Positions 53,152-64,000 of a stretch of 64,000 bases of DNA are shown one piece after another. The stretch's first letter is position 1, and every line of letters begins with the position of its first letter. Position numbers and translations under genes: made by a program. The stretch spans positions 124,001 to 188,000 of the forward strand of contig VWZF01004013.1 in the NCBI GenBank assembly GCA_013396755.1, read 5' to 3'. The DNA comes from Sclerurus mexicanus (taxonomy: Eukaryota > Chordata > Aves > Passeriformes > Furnariidae). The notes below the pieces were generated by a model. That model was not told where the DNA came from and did no database searches. It saw only the letters and a program-made list of their open reading frames with translations.

Positions 53152-55240
53152 TACCATCTCCTTAAACGTACAGAGATGTGTTGTCAATGTTATTTGAAGG
53201 AAAAAAAAATTTATTTAATGGATTGACAAGCCATTAAAACTCAAGTGCATTTTAATAATTTATTTCCTATAAACTTTGTGGTCATTGTTGTTAAAAACCA
53301 ATAGATTTGACTGGGGATGAGCAAAAGTAGCTGCTAAGGTAAAAAAAAACACAAAGAGCCATAGAAAACTGAAATGCAACACAAAGATCTGATGAATTAC
53401 CTTTGGACAGATGTTATTTTTCTGGCTGTTGCGTCATAGATGCCTTTCACATTCAGCATGCAACTGCATTTTCAACTTGCTTGTTTTTGAAATGTAAAGA
53501 CAGGCATTGAATAGTGATCAAGACTGAGATGTGTCTGTGTGCTTGACAAAGATTTCTACAAGTGAAACAACTGGCCCATACAGAACAAATCAGCTTTGTG
53601 AAAATATGACACATTTCTTCCAAAAATTATTGGTTATTTATAATTAGGAACAACATGCTTAAAAATATATTTTCTTAAAAGATGGCTGAATTTCTTTTGT
53701 GTTTCTTTCTGTGTTCCTTGTTGGAATATTTCCTCAACATATTTTACATAATTTTTTTTTGTTGGTAATTCGTATGTGCTGAGATTATATGACTCAATGG
53801 ACCCACCAGACTTTCCATAGTTTCCCAGATTAACCAATACATTCTGTTGTAGTTTTTAAGAACAGGTAGCTTCACATGTAAGTATATTAGCTAACACCAA
53901 CCTTTTAAGACTGCATAAGAGATTAATTTTCCGTATTTAATTATTTTTATTCACACTTCTTTTATATACACTTTCTTCTAAAGCCACCACCTTAATATAT
54001 TATATGCAATATTAAGGCAAAAAGCATGCTTTGATTTTAAAAAGTTAAGAGAGCCAGATGATACCCTCATACTTTGAAAACAGATTGTGTCTTTTTCTAG
54101 GTTTAAGAGGAAGACATGCTTGATAGAAATAAGAACGAATGGCGACATTCTGAAATTTCACTATGGCAACAGATACTACTTTAAACAGAGCATAATGAAC
54201 CAGGGGAAGAAGCTGAGTAGACAAAATGTTTTATTTTTTAATGCTGGGCTGGTCAACCAAATTCCCCAAAGCAAGATTTTGTTGTTATAGCATCTACTGT
54301 AAAATATAAATCACCAGGGAATAAGATGAAACCCAAGCATGACCACAGTCTGAAGCCTTGGCCACAGAAGCTTGGCCACTGTAAATACTACAAAGCTAAG
54401 AGGAAAGAAAGAACAAGAAAAGTTTTTGAAGCTGCTGAGAGAAAACAGAAAGGATGAATCTGGCATATCTTCTGTATTTTTACTGATATTTAATTTGCAT
54501 GTAAATAAAAGAAATACTTTATAATTTAATTGTTTTTACCTCAAAAATAAATAATACCATGAAAATCACCATTCTGTCTAGCATGTTTTCAAATCCCTTC
54601 TCCCCTCTTCTTTCTTCTCTACCTTTTAAGCACCTAATTACTTTCTTGTTCATTATGAGTTGCACTGTTATTGTTATTCTACTGTTTTCAAATGTGTGTG
54701 AAAGCACATGAGGGGTAAAGAAATAATGTCTGTGAATATGTCATCCCAGTCAATAACCTTTAAAAGAGAAGGATGGGTGAGGGGAATGTATTTTTCTGCA
54801 TTTCCTCTGGTTGCCTGCACTAATGATTAACAGAACCACACTGAATTAATTTTCATTGTAAAAGCCTGTAAAATGAGTCTGGATACTGCTCTTTTGGCTA
54901 ATCTTTCTTACTCCCTGTCCCACTGCCATTTGAGACACTGGTAATGCATCTATCTGCTATAAGCATATCTTTGTGCAGTTTCTATGTATGGTTCTTTGCT
55001 ATGACTTTAGATTTTAAAGAGAAGGTGAGATATCAAATCACTGAGGCTTTGGTAGTGAGAAGAACTTTGTTTTCCCATGTAATTCTGGAGGGAAAAAATA
55101 AATCGCTGTCATAGTCAATATTCTTGGTTGAAGATTGACTACACCTTTGGCCTTCTGTAGTATCCTGCTCCCTTGCTTAATCTCATGTAAAACCCTTCCT
55201 AAATTGAAGAAGCACTAAAGATCACACTGAGATGACTACC
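53152..55240. other. AT-rich noncoding stretch
   Basis: No gene is visible. A 67-codon frame at 54087-54290 follows a TTTTTCTAG acceptor-like site near 54101 but shows no known domain. Confidence 0.55.
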
Positions 55241-55323
55241 CTGTACTGCAGCAGCAGCACAACTGGAGAGTGTCTCTCTCAAGCCACAGTACAAGGAGTG
55301 GACAGAAACAAGAGGTAAGTTAC

Positions 55324-55355
55324 AGGTAACTGGGTAAGAACAGGTAACTGGGTCC
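55324..55355. repeat. Short direct repeat
   Basis: ACAGGTAACTGGGT occurs twice, starting at about 55323 and 55341. It lies directly after an exact GAG/GTAAGT donor-like motif at 55315. Confidence 0.75.
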
Positions 55356-55799
55356 AATGATCCAATGAAGTCTCAGTTTCTTGAGCTAACTATAGTAATT
55401 TGTTTCTGGAAGAACAATTCTGTCACTGCTGCTGTGTTAGACAAAAGTTCCATCAGTCTCTGGAGTGGATTCCACCCCTTTATATCGCTGAGATAGAGAT
55501 TTGCCTGCCTCATAATTTTTCCACTTCATATTACTGTCTTTTTTGTCACTGTTAATATTGACCTTGACTCTAAGCTTACATCATTTGAGGTAGTATGGAC
55601 AAGACTCAGTCCTATATTTGTAGGAATACAAAACTGAAAAATACCAGAAGGCAGGAATCTTCCCAAAGAGGATAGAGCTAATCCAATCTGTAGACACTGA
55701 CCCATCTCCTGACACACCTAAAGACTCTTATTTGCATTTGACAAGATTTGCAGTTTTTGTGTATTCCCTGTCCCACACTGAAACCTGCCTGACCACATG

Positions 55800-56015
55800 T
55801 ATTGCTTCCCCTACCCTTGTGTTCATGAATAATGGATTAACTCTAGATACCCACTTCCCCCATAGTTAGCATAATGTATTTCCTTAATTACCATGTTCCA
55901 CCTCCCATTTAGCATAACCCAGCCTCTTAGTTGTAATATGTTGAAATGTGTTTACAATAAATGGATTTTGGTTTTCCTCTGAGACTCCCCTGAGCCCATA
56001 TAACTGATCGTTACA
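55800..56015 (+). mobile_element. Possible 3' part of an old LTR
   Basis: A sequence with ACAATAAATGGATTTTGG (polyadenylation-like AATAAA near 55956) is followed about 50 bp later by CCTGAGCCCATATAACTGAT and then GTTACA. This layout resembles the R-U5 end of ERV-type LTRs, which often end in TTACA. The 5' end is not identifiable, there is no clear target-site duplication, and no family is assigned. Confidence 0.3.
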
Positions 56016-59000
56016 TATTTTCCTATTTCAGATACAGTAACATGAAGCTGCCCTCAGGATTTTTGATGACTCTCCGTTTGTAGGCACAACCGAGGAGTCT
56101 GCACCTAACCTATACCCGGAATGATAAGTCAACAACCCTACAGCTTCTGAAGACTTTGGTAATGTCCTGAAGCATGTCTGCATAGCACCGAACATAGTGA
56201 AAATGGTACAACTGTGCTTACATAATTAACATAACTGATTTCCATATAAAGACAAAATATCTTGATGTTTTCTTTGTGATGATCAATATTATGGGCTGTA
56301 GTACAGATTTAGCATATAAGTGAAAGTTGGTATCAAATTAAGAAACTTATGTAAAGCATAATAGAAAACAAAATATATGTAAACTCATATATGTAAACTC
56401 AAATACTCAACACCTCGCTCAGGAGATAAACAACTGAACCTGAAGACCACAGCAGGATTTGAGAATAAGATAGCAGAACACTTTCCAGGTGCTGCACCAT
56501 CTGAAAGGCACTATCAACAGTAAATGCTAGCAGCTCCTGACAAGATAACTTGTCAGGTTCTAGTCATATAGACACAAAATTTGGATAAAGGAAAATATAT
56601 TGAACTGTGCTAAGAAAGCCAAAGTAAACATCAGTTCTCCAACAACACTTCCAGTAAAAGGAGCAATAAATCTGTCTAAAACACAGGGCAAAGAAAAGGA
56701 AAGAGTCGCATGACAAGATGCAAGAGGGAATATGTGAGTAATATTACCAGAGACAGAAACAGCTGCTGTGAAAACTGATAGCAAAACACTTTACCAACTC
56801 AACAAGATTCTAAGTGGCAAATTCACATAGTATCAAATAACATAGTAGTAAAAAAAAAACAAAAACAAATCAAAACAAAAAAAATGTACCATGTCATCCA
56901 TTTGTGTACTTGGTTTTATAAGCCTTCTCTTCTTTATATGAAGTCCAAATTTCTTATCTTAATTTTCAAAGCTGTGTTCACAGCATAACCTGCTCTTGTT
57001 TTTGATCTTTAATCTCTTTTAATAAATGATTTTCTTCTCCAGTATTTCCACAGTCCACCTCTCTTGCCTACACATGAAACAATTGAAAAAAACAAAAGTA
57101 AACAAACTTTGGTTCAGTCCCATCCTTTGCTCAAATGTGGAGGAGCTTCATGCAAGTTCTGTGGAAAAAAAGTATTCTTCCCTCATTTCCCAGGATGGGG
57201 TCAAACTGTATCAACAATAATCTTTACAGAGACTACACTACTTTTTCTCAAAGACCTTTGATGATGCCTTTTAACAACATTGATATCTAATCAGCTCAAC
57301 GTCTTATATACTTTACTAATTTGTGGCACAGATAGAGAATGTACTATTCATTTTTGTTTACACTTTTATGCCCCTGAAGATTTTTATTATTAAATGTCCT
57401 TCTTGAAAGAAGTGAATGCATATTTTCAATCTTTCAACTTGTCATGCTTGCTCAGCTTCTCAGTTTCTGTTGTTTTCCTCTGTATTAACACAGGGCAGTG
57501 AATATCTTTCTTTCAAAGCAGGGCCCAGCAGGGTTTTGCTTCTTCTTTTCCTTCTATTTTTTCATGTTTTCTTTTTTTTTTTTATAGTCCAGTGTGAAGT
57601 TTACCTGCTTCAAAACAGCATGAACTTTACAAATTCTTACTCAATTCATAATTTAGTTCATAATCTAACTAATTTAAGAACTTTATTTGTTTTCTAGTTG
57701 CCTATTCCTCCCAAACAACTGCCTCCAAATTTAATTATTTTTTCAACCATTTTCAAACTATTTCAGTATATATTGAATTCTAGTTCCCCTCTTTGTTGCT
57801 CTTGCATTTGCTCACGGTTTCTTCTCTGCAAAAGCAATATGCTTAGCCTCTAATTCATCCTTTAGTTCTTCATTGAAAATAGTGAATATAACTGCACCCA
57901 AAGCTGACCCTGTAGCACCCCTCCACATAACCACACTTGACATGAAAGAACTTTTCATTCCTGTTTATTTTTGTTGATTTGGCAGGTGTCCATTATAGGC
58001 ACCATATGGCTTACCAACAATTAACTAATGTTAGACAATTTTTCTGATAATAGAGATCAAAATAAGAGCCTGGAAAAAAAAAAAAGACAAAAAGACAAAA
58101 AGATCTGCCTAACAAGATAGAAGAATGAAAATAAATAAAGAATCTAACCAAATTTCACAGCTTTTAATTCAAATATTAAATTGAAAAAATCTGGCTATAT
58201 AAAGTAAGTGTATTCTCATGCTCTGATAATAACAAATATGCCAATAGGAATATACAGAAAGAAATAAAATGAGAATTCTGGAATGTTAATATTAACCAGT
58301 TTAAGTAAAATCTGTGTGTCAAAATAAGAATATCAAGTGCTTTAACTTTCCTTTAACTGTCTCCTCAAATGTGAATTTCACCTTATTGTATATTTCTGAA
58401 AGTTACAAGTTTATCAAAGGTATGTAGACAGATGTCTAAATGGTTGTGAAAATAGATACACCCTAGAAAAGAGGTATTTAAAAGAAATGTTTCATAACAG
58501 CTGCTGAGATACATCAAAGCATTTTGCAGTCCTTCTCTTTACTATTACCCAGCATAAGAGATGGAAATATTTTAACCATATGTTAGGAATAAGTGTATGG
58601 AATTTGCTGTAACAGGTGTAACTTTGGGCATCTGGAGGAGGAAGTACAACTGGCATTTTAAAATCTTTACTGTAATTCAGTTTACTGAGTCTTAATAGCA
58701 TATAGGTATGTTATCTATACGCACCTACAGACATACATAGGGGAATTCTGTTTGGAGCAGAAGAAACTGAAGAAAACAAAACAAGAATCAAGCCTGAATT
58801 CTTCCCTTCCCAGCTGGGTCTTGCCAAGGGGCTACCTTTGATCCTCCTGTGAGCTTAGAGCTCAAGAGAACAATATACTCTTTAGCTCCTTGTGTCTCAT
58901 GAGGAAAGAAGGTGAAATTCTTCACTATAAACACATGCCATCAGAGGAAAGTAGGACCTGAGACTAACAATGAAAAGGATGATAAAAACTGTTTGGTCTC

Positions 59001-62000
59001 CTCTTCCCAATAAATTTATAACCTTTTTAGGTCTGGTTCAGCCTCACTGTGTTCAGCTCCTTGAAATATACCCTTCAAGTAGTGTTATAGTATTAAACTG
59101 AACTAACTGTTCTTCCCACTCTGTTTAAGCACTGCGCTTAAGTCTGTATTTTTGCTAAAATTCTGCTTCTGTGGTTTACCTCTGCTTTGTCTAATAAGAT
59201 CTTTAATAAGATACTTAATAATAGTATTTTGGGTTTTTTAAAAGTTTCTTATCTACAATAGTTTTTCACTCGCTGGCCTTAGAGCACTTTTGTCATACAT
59301 CCATAGCACCTGGTCAGATTACTCCAGGCAAGCTTTTCTCTTTGTAACTGTGTCTGGATTGCATTGTAACAGGCTTCACCATCCAGCTGGAATTAAATTA
59401 GCCATTGATGTAATAGCTGCATTATGGCATTACAGGATTGGCAGATCACTTATACAGCACAACGTTTTGAAGAGATTCAGCTTTACTAAAACTGCTTTCC
59501 ACTTCATGACAGTATTCAACATTATTCCTAATATCCCATTTCTTAGTTAGAAGTCTCTGGGTTCTAAAGCACTGTATATTGAAGTTTGTTTTCATTTGTT
59601 TTCATTTGTTGATTGGATTATATTCTCCATTTAATTTATAAAACTGACTGTGAACTAGGTGCACTTAATTTTTCCTTTCCTGTAATTTCCTGATGGTGTA
59701 TACTATATATGGAAACTGGCAGGTGTTCTATTTTTTTTCTAAATCGTTTATGTCTTTTGTCAGGACTTTCTTATTTTAATTATGTGAACTTCATCTGAAC
59801 ACTGCCTCGAGCATTTCTCAATATTTCAGCCATATCTGCTGTTTAAAGACATTTCTGTGGAGTTAGATCTGTCTCTCAACAATCGCTTTGCAGGCTTTAA
59901 TCATATGTCCCACAAATGAGCCTGTCTCTAGTTAGCAAGTCTTTTATGATTTCATTGTTGTGTGTGGATGCCAGAGTTCTCAGCTGTGTAATGTTAGTAT
60001 TGGTTTAGGATGTAAAAGTATGTTATCATATTCCAGTTTCATTCATTAGTAGGTCATAATCCTCAGGCATCTTTATCAGCTGTTTCAGTGTTCCAGTGTA
60101 TTCTTAGTCACAGCTACACATTCTTTTCCCTGCCCAATGAGCTGTTTAAAGAATTATTTTCGTTTTCCTTTATCTTTATTTTTATTTTTTAATGGTCACC
60201 TTTCCACAAAGGATCGGTTTTTACTTTGCACTGACAGGTTTTTATTTGGGAATGTGATCGTTGTGGTTTATGTTTTTGCTGAGCATGCAGATTTCAGTCA
60301 TGCTTTATAAGTGACTTTGATTCTCACAGACGTAAAACAAACATACATATTTCCCAGACCTATCCTGTTTATTCAGGTGAATTGTGCTTCTCTGTGTCCA
60401 TCTGCCCTAGCAGGTTTGGAACCTCCTACCCAGATATTGGACATTCAGAAGTCCTACTTTTTCCAATATCTGCTAAAAGCTACAGTCTATGTATGATGTA
60501 CTACCTCATGTCTGTAGACTGTAAATTCAGTAGTATTTGGGAATAAACAGAAGTATTATGCTGTGTGTATTCTCTAGGTGCTTTCTGACACCTCCTGGAA
60601 GTAGCAAATGTGCTTCCCTTGCCCACCTTCTTTCAAGAGCTGGTAAAATTATTGCTTATATTCTCCTCAATTATTCTGTGCATGTAAAACAAATCTTATT
60701 TAAAATTGAAGTGTTAGTACTTAATAACCATGATGAATGCACATTTACTTATGTCTTGCAAAAAAAAATATCTTTTATTAAGACAATTATTTACAAAGGT
60801 ATTCCCTGAAATTGTATTCAAAACACTTTTTTGTTTTGGAGGATTCACAAAGCTCTTCCTTATGTAAATTGGGTTTTCTCAAAATTTCAGTCTATTATTA
60901 TTCTCCAGTGTATATTACTTGAAGGTAATATTTGTTTTGCTTGAGCAGGTTTAAACCAATTGTAAGTCAAACAGCTGTAGTGCATTAGCCTTGATTTATT
61001 AAAATTCTTTTTAATCAACTCACTGCATTTGGACATATGTGTGCTAATGAAACTTTTCAGTAATCTTAAATCTGAGCAAAATCAGAGAAAGATAAACTAA
61101 AAAGTAAAGACTTGCAGCTGGTTGAGATCTATAAAATATTTTCAAGGAAGTGTCAATCAAGTGTTAAAAAATCCTTAAGTTTATTTGTAAGATGATGTTA
61201 GCTTTGAACTGACCCAAGTTATTTAAGGTATTTCTGATGCCTCTGGCTGTATCCTGCCAAGTCTGTCTTTTCACAGCCTTACCTCAGAACTCTAATATGA
61301 GATAATCAATGAAACTAAAGATCTCTTAGGAACAAAAGCCTAGATAAGAAAACAATCTCTTGTTTTGGCTTGTTGTTACAAACTGTCATGCCCTACAACA
61401 CAGCAAATCAGTCCCCCAATGTGAGTTAGAAGTTTGTTAAAATAAATTCCTCTAAGATATGAATGTTATTTCAAGCAGAACACACAGACATGCATGAAAT
61501 TACTGACTCAGAGATAAGATGCTCACTGGGAGGAAATACCTGTCTCAGCTTAGCCTGATTTCAAGATAGCAGCTTGGACATGCAGAATTAAATTTGAGGA
61601 GGAATTTTACTCCAAATCTCAGCCCTGTTTAAATGATTAGGTGGGAGGTAGGTATAAACCAGTTTTGTTCAAGGTCACTAGAATTGGTAGTTTTATTTTT
61701 TCTTAAAACCTCTGCAGCAAACACTCAGGTTCACTTTATAGAAAACAAAGTTTTCTCCAGACAGTATAATACTGAAGGATGAAGAAAGAGACAAAGGAAC
61801 ATACATTGTAAATTTTTGTTTGTTTGTTTTATATTAAGAAATTAATGCAAACACTAACAAAATTATTAGCACTGAAGTCATCCCAGGCATTTGTTTTGAC
61901 ATACACTTATTTGCTTTATATGTTATTATAGGATCTCATTACTTGATTCTATATAAGAATTTGGGGTCAGGTTGCTTATCTTTAAGTACAGTTGTGCCAG

Positions 62001-64000
62001 CAATGTGAATTCCGAGAAAAATATCAGGAAGAAAGAGAAAGATAGATTTATTTTCTTCTTGATAGAGTTACATTTTGTTGCAATGGGATTACAGTTATAT
62101 AAAACCTTTCGTTTCTAAGAAACCTTTTGTGCTTGAAAAACTGTGTGCACATATGAATCATTTCACAGAACTAAAGTTATTTTCACTCGACACTAAAATG
62201 AAATCAATATGGCAGGTGCTTCAACAGTATGGCATAATAATTTTGGAAAGGAAGAAGGAAAGAGAGTGCTAAAATAATACTTTACAAAGAAAGAGTGTGA
62301 CCAGCCATTCGAATTGGAACATAGAGATGCTTGACCTGTTTTCAGTTAAAGCTTTCCTTGTGAAGGAAGTCACATGAAAAGACACCAAATAATTTTGATG
62401 AAAAGCATTCAATCTATATATGTACAATCTTCCATCTTATCAGTCAAGCTGGTTCTTTTGGCTCCTAACACTAAAAGAGGTAACATATATATAGAGACAA
62501 AATTTATAAGCATGTAAAAAATTATTGTGAACCACCCTGTCAGTTCTTTGAAGTGAGAAAGTTGCCAACAACATTTTAAGAAGAGATACATCTCCTCAGG
62601 TTTTCTCTATATAGATCTTATAGTCAAATACAATGGCAGAAATTTTTGACAACTTGATCAAAATAGACTGTACTTGGTATTTTCCATATCTGAAACAAAA
62701 GAAATACCATAACCAAACCTTTCAGTTTATACTGCTTTTTATCATGGTATTTAGTAAAGATGCAGAACACTTTCCTTTGAGCTGTAATTAGGGCAATCCT
62801 GCTACCAGGGTCTCATCTGCTGCATATGTGGACAACAATGGCAAGGCTCATAGTCTCTCTGGCTCCAGAAAGGATCCCCTCAGGAGCTCAGCAGTGCTTC
62901 ACTTTCATTAGTCATGTGTTTGCTGCAGTGAATGAGTGAATAAACATACGTTGATCAGCCAATGGAGAAAATCTCTTTTTTTAAGCATTAATTCCCTTGA
63001 TACACTTAACACTGTCATAAGTCTTTATTATACCAATTTCACACAGAGACAACACCTGAGACATGAAAGTGAAATTAGGCTGCAAACAGAGCACTTGTCA
63101 CTGAGAACAAAATCTAAGAATACTGTTGACTTACATACTTATTGTATCTAGCAGGTAAATTTCTTATTAAAACTACTTAACACTGAAGTAATTTGATTTA
63201 AAAGTTTTCAGGACAATTCTATCCCAATGAAATCTACTAAAATGTTAAATTCCATTATACCTTTACTATGGTACACATCTAGACTAGGTCAGTTTAAATA
63301 ATCTTTATTTCTTTTGAAGAATGTTATGATTATGCATACCACAGCTCTATTAATAATGAATATATTTTATCCTTAAAAGTCATACTAATAATTTATGGAA
63401 GTAGTTGGAAATGCAACTTCTGCAAAGTAAGAAGTGAAGTTGGAATCTTGATATTCTGGATGAAGAAAAATATTTGCAATATTTTTGTTTCACTCCTGTG
63501 TGTTCTTAGTCTTTTAGTGGCAGGAGATAACAAATTGTTGCCATTTTAATCTTACTATTACAAGCTACCTGCCTGAAAATAGACTAGAAAGACATTATAA
63601 AATTGGTCAGGTAAACTGAAGATAGTAATTATTAATATGTATGATCAAGAGAGATGATACAGTAACAGTTTCTGCTCCGCAATTAGATTAAGGGTGTTTG
63701 TATTTCAAACACAGATTCAATCTTTGCTACTGAAGTAGGAATGAGAATTGCAGTAGCAGTTTGAACCTCAGATCTGAAAGGAAACATTCACAGCTGACTA
63801 TACATCCAGCCAGATATAAAAGATGAGCTTCTTAGTAGTGTAGGAAATACTGGGGTTTGGATCCACAAGGAAAAAGATGTGGATTTAAGGTTATGCTTGG
63901 ACCAAGGTACTTCCGCTATTGAAGAGACAGGGACAACCTCTTGTACCACTGTAGCTGGATGTTTTAGCACTCAAATATCACAATGAGAGCATCCATAATA
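56016..64000. other. AT-rich noncoding stretch
   Basis: No gene or clear transposable element is visible to the end of the window. Simple A-rich runs occur near 56850-56884 and 58075-58103, a T-rich run near 57570-57582, and a short TTTTCATTTG duplication near 59590-59610. Open frames are at most 93 codons, with no recognisable content. Confidence 0.55.

Noticed and set aside
1..64000. A novel defence, biosynthetic or other gene system
   Set aside because: I looked on both strands for gene clusters, repeat-spacer arrays and conserved motifs and found none. The content is ordinary avian noncoding DNA with transposable element fragments.

Overview
The window looks like AT-rich noncoding DNA from a bird nuclear genome. 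The organism call rests on several CR1 LINE fragments, recognised by 3' ends built from the ATTCTATG octamer and by the conserved 3' body of the element. It also rests on one solo retroviral LTR of a type dispersed in many non-galliform birds. I see no SINEs, no bacterial-type operons, no rRNA or tRNA genes and no CRISPR array. I cannot name the species or chromosome.

No protein-coding gene can be supported with confidence. All open frames are short (138 codons at most), many lack an ATG, and their spacing fits chance in AT-rich DNA. The window is best read as a gene desert or the inside of a very large intron.

Layout: 1-10.4 kb is AT-rich unique sequence with microsatellites, small tandem duplications and a few splice-like motifs near 3.0 and 4.6 kb. 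A GC-richer block of unknown origin lies at 10.48-11.12 kb. From 11 to 28 kb the sequence is mostly unique, with short tandem duplications and two exon-like segments (15.6 and 18.1 kb). From 28.9 to 35.1 kb there are several CR1 fragments, all on the minus strand; one appears split by about 0.8 kb that carries a decayed, coding-like stretch. From 35 to 50 kb there is a short CR1 tail (41.0 kb), simple repeats, an AT palindrome and a GC-richer block (44.4-44.8 kb). A 0.9 kb CR1 lies on the plus strand at 50.4-51.3 kb, and a nearly intact solo LTR on the minus strand at 52.56-53.15 kb. A possible older LTR end lies near 56.0 kb. The rest, to 64 kb, shows nothing clear.

There is no convincing novel biological system here. 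The points most worth a second look are the interrupted CR1 with its coding-like insert, a phase-compatible set of exon-like segments on the plus strand, and the two GC-richer islands. All are weak by sequence alone, and the entries say so.
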